The position numbers and the translations under genes are program-made. A DNA stretch of 38,320 nt from Marinobacter sp. Its GTDB lineage: Bacteria; Pseudomonadota; Gammaproteobacteria; Pseudomonadales; Oleiphilaceae. The DNA lies in the NCBI GenBank assembly GCA_018066865.1, contig JAGPVT010000035.1, forward strand, positions 1 to 38,320. The letters run 5' to 3'. Position 1 is the stretch's first letter; each line of letters opens with the position of its first letter. The notes below the pieces were generated by a model. It saw only the letters and a program-made list of their open reading frames with translations, made no database searches and was not told where the DNA came from. Below are positions 32,166 through 38,320 of the stretch, in pieces.

Positions 32166-33052
32166 TACTGGCCAGCGTCTCCGGGCTTGATGGCAAGTAG
32201 ATCGGTTCTCAGATGAGTGAGCACTTTTTCTGCGGTATTGCCAATGACTCTGGCCCTGATGCCGGTTTTACCACTGGTGCCAATCACCACCATATCGGCT
32301 TTTACCTTGCTGGCAACGCTGGGGATAACCTTGTGTGCCGGGCCAACGGCCATGTGAATCTGGTTTCGGCTCAGGTTCCAGGTGTTGCACAGGTGCGTGA
32401 TGGCGGGCTCCAGCGCTTCCCTGCGTTTTTGCTCATGCTCGATCACATTGATAATCTCAAGATCTGCCAGCACCTCGGAAATGTGCAAGGCGTGCACCAG
32501 ATGAATTTCTGTTTTGAAGGCCTTGGCCAGTGCACTCGCCTGTTCAATGATCTTTGTGTTGAGCGCTTTTTTAACAGGCTTGGTGGAACTCAGGTCTACT
32601 GCTGCCAGAACAGGGTGAGCGTGATTCCACTTCTGCTCTGCAACCAGCATGACCGGTACCGGGCACTCCCTGATCAGGTGCCAGTCTGTAGGCGTATAAA
32701 GCAACGTTTCTGAGCGGCTCCCGGTTTTGATCACTGCTCTGAATCGGTTCGGGTGGCAGTGCTCGATAATCCACCGATGTATGTTCTTTTCCCAAACTGT
32801 ATGCGCGGTGACTTGCCGGTCGCTGCAGTCAGCCAGTGCCAGCATTCGCTCAAGCCAGCGCTGGCGAAGCTCAATCAGGGTATCTTTGGCGCGTTGCTGC
32901 ACCTTGGGGTCTGAGGGCAGGGCGCCGAGATGTTCATGGATGAAAGCTACGATTTCCAGGTGAGCGCCTGTCGCGCGTGCCAGTTCGATTCCCCGGGCCA
33001 GAGCTTTCTGGTGCTTGTAGGCCGGATCCATGACAATCAGAAGTTTATCCAT
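32165..33052 (-). CDS. Tandem universal stress protein (UspE-like)
   Basis: 295 residues made of two Usp domains, about 1-140 and 145-292, the UspE arrangement. The second domain has the ATP-binding pattern G-2X-G-9X-G-N/T in GTSGKTGIRARVIGNTAEK near the C-terminus; the first ends with a degenerate version (KTGSRSETLLYTPTDW) and probably does not bind ATP. Usp proteins support survival under starvation, oxidants and other stresses. Divergent from gmk. Confidence 0.92.
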   Translation of the reverse strand: MDKLLIVMDPAYKHQKALARGIELARATGAHLEIVAFIHEHLGALPSDPKVQQRAKDTLIELRQRWLERMLALADCSDRQVTAHTVWEKNIHRWIIEHCHPNRFRAVIKTGSRSETLLYTPTDWHLIRECPVPVMLVAEQKWNHAHPVLAAVDLSSTKPVKKALNTKIIEQASALAKAFKTEIHLVHALHISEVLADLEIINVIEHEQKRREALEPAITHLCNTWNLSRNQIHMAVGPAHKVIPSVASKVKADMVVIGTSGKTGIRARVIGNTAEKVLTHLRTDLLAIKPGDAGQ

Positions 33053-33182
33053 GCTGCCTTTCCGTCGTTTTGCTGAACTTGAGTTTGGTGCTGCCGTGTT
33101 TAGCTACCGCTCCTCTCTACACCTCGCCCCTGATGTTACCAGTTGTGAAGGCATCCGGGATGCGGTGTTTGGTCAAAGGTCG

Positions 33183-33188
33183 TATAAT
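33183..33188 (+). promoter_or_regulatory. Possible -10 box (TATAAT) of gmk
   Basis: A perfect TATAAT that would start transcription near 33195, about 53 bases before gmk. The -35 region is poor. Confidence 0.4.
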
Positions 33189-33244
33189 TAATGGTTTTTC
33201 GGGCCCTCATCAATGGTGGGCCGATCCAGTTCAGGAGTTGTTGA

Positions 33245-33892
<648 letters not shown>

Positions 33893-33980
33893 TACGGGCT
33901 TTTGCTGTATACAAATTGTGCCGTTGGCAGTAAACTACGCGGTCTGCTAAATCAGTCATTTTTATTTTGTCGGGGAAGTT

Positions 33981-34193
33981 ATGGCACGAGTTACCGTTGA
34001 AGATTGTCTGGAACACGTTGATAACCGCTTCCAGCTGGTCATGCTGGCTACCAAACGTTCCCGTCAGCTTGCCACCAAAGGTGCCGAGCCGATGGTCGCA
34101 GAAGAAAACGACAAGCCTACGGTAATCGCATTGCGCGAAATTGCTGCAGGGTTGGTTAGCCGCGATCTGCTGAACGAAATCGAAGAAGATTAA
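33981..34193 (+). CDS. rpoZ: RNA polymerase omega subunit
   Basis: 70 residues. Helps assemble the beta' subunit and forms part of a ppGpp binding site on RNA polymerase. [20 protein letters not shown] and [13 protein letters not shown] are the classic omega motifs, with the acidic C-terminus EIEED. Slightly shorter than the 91-residue E. coli protein but usual for this group. Between gmk and spoT, both linked to guanine nucleotide signalling. Confidence 0.97.
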   Translation: MARVTVEDCLEHVDNRFQLVMLATKRSRQLATKGAEPMVAEENDKPTVIALREIAAGLVSRDLLNEIEED

Positions 34194-34260
34194 GAAAGCA
34201 TTGAAATCTGCCTCCGCAGTTTTATAGTGTATCTATAGATCGTTGCTGGAAGGATGGAGA

Positions 34261-34294
34261 AAAGACCCGAATGCATGCATTCGGGTCTTTTTGT
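34261..34294. terminator. 30-nt perfect palindrome terminator between rpoZ and spoT
   Basis: Bases 34261-34290 are fully self-complementary (AAAGACCCGAATGCA and its inverse), followed by a T-run to 34292 and TTTG beyond. It should end most gmk-rpoZ transcripts before spoT. Confidence 0.85.
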
Positions 34295-34338
34295 TTGCGC
34301 TCCCGGTAACCGGAGGTAATTAATATCACGGAGGCGAA

Positions 34339-36480
34339 GTGTCGCTTGAGGCTACGGTAGAAGGACTGGCGGGCGACCTCAGTACCTATCTGGATACCAA
34401 TCGCATCAATCAGGTGCGAAGGGCCTACTATTATGCGGAGCAGGCCCACGAAGGCCAGATGCGCAAAAGCGGTGATCGTTACATCACCCACCCCCTTGCC
34501 GTTGCACATATTCTTGCCGGACTGAAGCTCGACCATCAGAGCCTTATGGCGGCCATGCTTCATGATGTTATAGAAGATACAGGCATTCCCAAGGATGCTC
34601 TTGCCGAGCAATTTGGCGAGGACGTGGCAGAGCTTGTGGATGGCGTCAGCAAGTTGACCCAGATAGAGTTTCGCACCCGTGCTGAAGCTCAGGCAGAGAA
34701 CTTCCAGAAAATGACCCTGGCCATGGCCAGGGATATCAGGGTTATTCTGGTCAAACTGGCTGACCGCCTGCACAACATGCGCACCCTTGGGCCCATGCCC
34801 TACGAAAAGCGCCAGCGCATTGCTACAGAAACTCTCGATATATACGCCCCTATCGCCAACCGTCTTGGCATGCATGCAATTTCCACCGAGCTGGAAGATC
34901 TTGGCTTCGCATCGCTGCACCCGATGCGCTCCCGCTATATCTCTAAAGCCGTCGACAAACTGCGCGGCAGTCACCGTGAGATTATTGAAGATATTCGTGG
35001 CCGACTGCAGGAAAAGCTTGAAGAGCGGGGCCTTCCGGGGCGGATACTCGGGCGTGAAAAACATTTGAACAGTATCTATAACAAGATGAAGCTCAAGCAG
35101 AAATCGTTCTATGAAATCATGGACGTGTACGCCTTCCGCATCATTAGCGATACCGAAGACGACTGCTACAGGATTCTGGGCGCTGTTCACAGTCTTTATA
35201 AGCCTATGCCCGGCAGATTCAAAGACTACATTGCGATGCCCAAGGCCAACGGCTATCAGTCACTGCACACAACCCTGTTTGGTATGCATGTGAATATTGA
35301 AATCCAGATCCGCACTGAGGAGATGGAGCATATCGCAAACGATGGTATTGCAGCGCACTGGATGTACAAGAATGAGCCGACCAGCGCGACCAGCGTGAAC
35401 CAGACGAGGGTAGACCGCTGGGTCAAAGGCCTCATGGAAATGCGGGAGCGGGCAGACGACTCTCTCGAGTTTATTGAACACGTAAAAGTGGACCTCTTCC
35501 CGGACGAAATCTATGTGTTTACCCCAAAGGGTAAAATCATGGAGTTGCCAAGAGGCGCAACCCCGGTAGATTTCGCTTATGCAATCCACACGGATATCGG
35601 CAATGCCACGGTGGCCTGTCGGATAAACCGGAATTTGGGCTCCCTGAGCAAGCCCCTGCAGAGCGGTCAGACCGTGGAAATCATTACGGCACCCGGTGCC
35701 AGACCTACGCCTGCATGGCTCAGTTTTGTGGTAACCGGAAAGGCTCGCAGCAGCATTCGCCACACTCTCAATAGCCAGAAACTGGCGGAATCGCTGGATC
35801 TGGGGCGGACCTTGCTGAAAAAGTCTCTCAATGGGTTTGGTGCCCGTTTGTCGGATATTGACGATGCCCAGAAACAAGCCGTTGTGACTCATAATCAGGT
35901 GAACAGCTTTGATGATCTGATCAGTGATATTGGCTTGGGCAACCGGATGGCCTACCTGGTCGCACGCCAGCTGGTTACGGGTGCTGAAAGTGCAGAGTCC
36001 AGTGAGTCTGCGAAGAATATTCAAGGTGGAGATGATGCCCCTGTAACCATCCAGGGAACCGAGGGCATGCTGGTGCACTTTGCTACCTGCTGCAAACCGA
36101 TCCCGGGGGACCCGGTTGTCGGGGTGATGGGTTCTGGCAATGGCATGGTCATCCATTCAGACACCTGCTCTCGCCTGCCGGAAGATAATGAGGGTCGGTC
36201 CCGCCTGACCAATCTTACCTGGGCCAAGGATATTACCGATGAGTTCTCCGTGGAGCTGCGCGTTGAACTGGAGCGCCAGCGCGGCGTGATTGCAGAAATT
36301 GCCAACGCAGTCGCTATGGCAGATGGCAATATTGAGCGTATTAATGTGGACGAGCAGGACGCCCGTTTCGGCGTGGTCAGCCTGATCGTCAAGGTCCACG
36401 GGCGCAAGCACCTTGCTCGCGTAATGCGTAGGGTTCGCAACGTCAAGGCCGTCACGTCGATAAACCGGGTGAAATATTAA
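34339..36480 (+). CDS. spoT: Bifunctional (p)ppGpp synthetase/hydrolase SpoT
   Basis: 713 residues. Makes and degrades the stringent-response alarmone (p)ppGpp. The HD hydrolase domain is intact: His51 (YITHPLAV), His75-Asp76 and Glu79-Asp80 (LHDVIEDT), and LADRLHNMRTL. The synthetase domain near 290-312 has GRFKDYIAMPKANGYQSLHTT; RFKD is the version of bifunctional enzymes. A TGS domain begins near 390 (DEIYVFTPKGKIMELPRGAT), a Cys-containing region near 582 (ATCCKPIPGDPVVG), and an ACT domain ends the protein. The start is GTG, four bases after GGAGG. It is downstream of rpoZ but separated by a strong terminator. Confidence 0.97.
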   Translation: MSLEATVEGLAGDLSTYLDTNRINQVRRAYYYAEQAHEGQMRKSGDRYITHPLAVAHILAGLKLDHQSLMAAMLHDVIEDTGIPKDALAEQFGEDVAELVDGVSKLTQIEFRTRAEAQAENFQKMTLAMARDIRVILVKLADRLHNMRTLGPMPYEKRQRIATETLDIYAPIANRLGMHAISTELEDLGFASLHPMRSRYISKAVDKLRGSHREIIEDIRGRLQEKLEERGLPGRILGREKHLNSIYNKMKLKQKSFYEIMDVYAFRIISDTEDDCYRILGAVHSLYKPMPGRFKDYIAMPKANGYQSLHTTLFGMHVNIEIQIRTEEMEHIANDGIAAHWMYKNEPTSATSVNQTRVDRWVKGLMEMRERADDSLEFIEHVKVDLFPDEIYVFTPKGKIMELPRGATPVDFAYAIHTDIGNATVACRINRNLGSLSKPLQSGQTVEIITAPGARPTPAWLSFVVTGKARSSIRHTLNSQKLAESLDLGRTLLKKSLNGFGARLSDIDDAQKQAVVTHNQVNSFDDLISDIGLGNRMAYLVARQLVTGAESAESSESAKNIQGGDDAPVTIQGTEGMLVHFATCCKPIPGDPVVGVMGSGNGMVIHSDTCSRLPEDNEGRSRLTNLTWAKDITDEFSVELRVELERQRGVIAEIANAVAMADGNIERINVDEQDARFGVVSLIVKVHGRKHLARVMRRVRNVKAVTSINRVKY

Positions 36481-36560
36481 ACCCGGCGAAGGGGTGTGGT
36501 TGACAGTTCCTGTGCCGAAGGGCGACGATTAGTGTTTTAGACGAGAGGAAGTTCAACGGT

Positions 36561-36947
36561 ATGACCAACAAATCCGTAATCCAGACTGAAAATGCACCTC
36601 AGGCAATTGGTACCTACTCTCAGGCCGTAAAGGCAGGTGACACGGTCTATATCTCTGGTCAGATTCCGCTGGTCCCCGAGACCATGGAAGTGGTCGGAGG
36701 GGATTTCGCAGCCAAAACCCGCCAAGTGTTCGAAAACCTGAAAGCGGTATGTGAAGCGGCTGGCGGCGAGCTGAAGGATATCGTCAAGGTGAACATATAT
36801 GTGACCGATCTGGCGAACTTTGCCACGGTCAACGAAATTATGGCGACGTATTTTCCGGAGCCTTATCCGGCACGGGCGGCTGTTGAGGTCTCAGCCCTGC
36901 CAAAGGGTGTTCCGGTAGAAATGGAAGCCGTGATGGTGCTGAGCTGA
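36561..36947 (+). CDS. ridA: Enamine/imine deaminase RidA
   Basis: 128 residues. Hydrolyses reactive 2-aminoacrylate and other enamines released by PLP enzymes to keto acids and ammonia. Trimeric Rid family; Arg105 (YPARAAVEV) and Glu120 (PVEMEAVMV), the conserved active-site pair, are present, as is [22 protein letters not shown] near the N-terminus. GAGAGGAA precedes the ATG. Location after spoT is the common gammaproteobacterial order. Confidence 0.97.
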   Translation: MTNKSVIQTENAPQAIGTYSQAVKAGDTVYISGQIPLVPETMEVVGGDFAAKTRQVFENLKAVCEAAGGELKDIVKVNIYVTDLANFATVNEIMATYFPEPYPARAAVEVSALPKGVPVEMEAVMVLS

Positions 36948-36986
36948 TAGTGTTGGGTTGAGAGAGCGCAGAACCTCAAGGTTCGG

Positions 36987-37014
36987 AATAAAGGCGGCCC
37001 AGGCCGCCTTTATT
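36987..37014. terminator. Bidirectional terminator between ridA and the SDR gene
   Basis: AATAAAGGCGGCC (36987-36999), CA, GGCCGCCTTTATT (37002-37014), a perfect dyad with flanking A/T runs. It overlaps the stop codon of the minus-strand SDR gene (37010-37012). Confidence 0.85.
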
Positions 37015-37891
37015 TGTTCCGGGTCTGGCTATTATCAATCATTTCCCTGTATCCGGTCCGAAAATCCGGATAGCGAAAGGTAAACCCGGTTTGCAGCAGC
37101 CGCTGATTGTTACAGCGCTTGCTGCCAGCACGGCCACCCTTTCTGGCGCCTGCTACGGGCTCAGCGCAAGGGACCTGTTGGCGAACCCACTCAACAACCT
37201 CATCAAGGCGAATCGGCTCGCAATCGCTGGCCACATAACAGGTATCCAGCGGCTTTGCGGAAAGCGCCAGCCCGTTGAGCCAAGCCACAGCGGCAGCTGC
37301 ATCTTCCTCGTGAATGCGATTGCTGAACGGCGCCGGTTTCAGCGGGTTCATGCGGCCCTCAATAACCTCCTCCAGAAAACGCCTCCTTGAAGGCCCGTAA
37401 ATTCCGCTGAAACGGATAATGGTGGCGGGGTGGCCGCTGTCCAATGCTGTCTGTTCACCTGCCAGGATCTGTTGGCCGGTAACGCGGGCGGGAGAGGCAA
37501 CGCTGGTTTCATCGACCAGGCTGTCATCATCCTGAGCGTAGACACTGGTACTGCTGATAAAAAACAGCCGTTTCAGCGGCTGATCCCCCAGCGCCTCAAG
37601 CAGATTGGACAAACCGTTAACATACGCATCGCGATACCCCTGCTCGTCATAACTCGAGGGGGTCAGGCAGTAGATAACCGTATCCAGATTATCAGGCAGC
37701 TTGCCAGCCAGAGATTTCGAGCGAGTAAGGTCTGCGCCTATACCCTCAACGCCTTCAGGTACTTTTTCCGGATTACGGCGTAATCCGTAAACCTGTGCAG
37801 ACTCTTTGAGTATAACGGCGATGGCGCCACCGAGCTTGCCACAACCCGCTACGAGAATTCCCGGCATACTATTGCGATCAGCGATTGCCAT
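37010..37891 (-). CDS. SDR-family NAD(P)-binding protein (extended, YeeZ-like)
   Basis: 293 residues. Rossmann nucleotide-binding loop GILVAGCGKLGGAIA near the N-terminus; GCGxxG rather than GxxGxxG is typical of the atypical YeeZ-like branch. FFISSTSVYAQ and RFSGIYGPSRRRF follow the pattern of extended epimerase-type SDRs, although the usual YxxxK catalytic pair is not clear. Substrate unknown. The start is uncertain: the ATG at 37891 is listed, but AAGGA on the minus strand is 12 bases from it and 6 bases from an in-frame TTG at 37897. Another ATG at 37867 begins MPGILVAG. Divergent from oxyR. Confidence 0.82.
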   Translation of the reverse strand: MAIADRNSMPGILVAGCGKLGGAIAVILKESAQVYGLRRNPEKVPEGVEGIGADLTRSKSLAGKLPDNLDTVIYCLTPSSYDEQGYRDAYVNGLSNLLEALGDQPLKRLFFISSTSVYAQDDDSLVDETSVASPARVTGQQILAGEQTALDSGHPATIIRFSGIYGPSRRRFLEEVIEGRMNPLKPAPFSNRIHEEDAAAAVAWLNGLALSAKPLDTCYVASDCEPIRLDEVVEWVRQQVPCAEPVAGARKGGRAGSKRCNNQRLLQTGFTFRYPDFRTGYREMIDNSQTRNK

Positions 37892-37967
37892 AGACAATAT
37901 CAATCCTTATCCTCTCATCCATTAATCAGTGAAACTTCGACCCGTATCCTTTTGACCGGAGATCACC

Positions 37968-38320
37968 ATGACTCTTACCGAGTTACGATACGTCGTTACA
38001 CTTGCCCGCGAAAGGCATTTTGGCCGCGCCGCCGAGCGCTGTCACGTAAGCCAGCCAACACTCAGCGTTGCGGTCAAAAAACTGGAAGACGAGCTGGGCG
38101 TGCCTCTGTTTGAGCGCAGCAAAAGCAGCATTCGCGTAACGGAAACCGGCCAGCGCATTGTAGAGCAGGCCCAGCGCGTTCTGGATCAGGTAGGTGTGAT
38201 CCGTGATATGGCTCAGGATGGCAAAAATCAGCTGAATTCGCCACTCAAGGTCGGTGCCATTTACACCATAGGCCCTTATCTGTTTCCGCATCTTTTGCCG
38301 GGACTTCGCCGTGCAGCGCC
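37968..38320 (+). CDS. oxyR: Hydrogen-peroxide-sensing regulator OxyR, 5' part
   Basis: 117 codons are visible before the window ends. OxyR is a LysR-type activator that turns on catalase, peroxiredoxins and other defences when a Cys pair is oxidised. The DNA-binding domain begins MTLTELRYVVTLARERHFGR, continues AAERCHVSQPTLSVAVKKLEDELGV and FERSKSSIRVTETG, and the next domain opens with LKVGAIYTIGPYLFPHLLPGL; all are close to the Pseudomonas OxyR sequence as I remember it. The redox cysteines near 199 and 208 lie outside the window. GGAG lies six bases before the ATG. Confidence 0.9.
   Translation, partial: MTLTELRYVVTLARERHFGRAAERCHVSQPTLSVAVKKLEDELGVPLFERSKSSIRVTETGQRIVEQAQRVLDQVGVIRDMAQDGKNQLNSPLKVGAIYTIGPYLFPHLLPGLRRAA

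Noticed and set aside
34222..35190. Long open frame (322 codons) antisense to the first third of spoT
   Set aside because: SpoT motifs on the sense strand are unambiguous; the antisense frame has no recognisable domain or ribosome site.

Overview
The window looks like a chromosome segment of a Marinobacter-like marine gammaproteobacterium. The basis is gene order and protein character: it contains blocks whose order I recall from Pseudomonas (trmB/hemW/rdgB/DUF4426/metW/metX, then yggT/proC/yggS with divergent pilT-pilU; and pyrE/crc/rph/yicC/gmk/rpoZ/spoT/ridA with oxyR nearby), plus a FadL-type outer-membrane protein and a TRAP transporter. No rRNA, tRNA, CRISPR array or intact insertion sequence was seen.

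Layout. 1-293: 5' part of glnK on the minus strand, with a candidate sigma-54 promoter and NtrC site in the following gene-free stretch. 721-3411: ubiK, comM, trmB (plus). 3419-7917: a tightly overlapped minus-strand run of membrane protein, hemW, rdgB, DUF4426 protein, metW and metX. 8053-10017: a large dynamin-like GTPase (minus). 10282-12497: yggS-proC-yggT (minus), closed by a terminator. 12659-14889: pilT-pilU, the twitching retraction motors. 15011-16441: FadL-type porin. 16537-19281: polA (minus), with a DUF2782 gene divergent to it. 20077-20481: a phasin-like coiled-coil protein with a strong terminator. 20606-21901: DUF4124 protein and pyrE (minus). 21983-24755: crc, rph (minus), yicC.

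Accessory block, 24756-31247. Directly after yicC, where Pseudomonas-type order would give gmk, there is a broken tyrosine-integrase fragment, then a LysR regulator, a class III (CaiB-type) CoA-transferase, an HMG-CoA-lyase-like enzyme and a complete DctP-DctQ-DctM TRAP transporter. Read together this is a self-contained uptake-and-degradation cassette: import an organic acid, load it with CoA, and cleave it by a retro-Claisen reaction. A branched 3-hydroxy-3-methyl dicarboxylate (3-hydroxy-3-methylglutarate or citramalate type) is the best-fitting substrate class. The 3' end of yicC is a known integration site for mobilizable islands, so the integrase fragment is probably the scar of the element that brought the cassette in. 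This is the most interesting part of the window.

31347-38320: an RluA-type pseudouridine synthase coupled to a two-domain universal stress protein (minus), then the core order resumes with gmk, rpoZ, spoT and ridA, a minus-strand SDR-family NAD(P)-binding protein, and the 5' part of oxyR cut by the window edge.

Regulatory logic visible here includes nitrogen control of glnK, a perfect palindrome upstream of the cassette's first enzyme gene, a perfect hairpin between dctP and dctQ, and an A-rich Hfq/Crc-type motif at the dctP ribosome binding site in a window that also encodes Crc.
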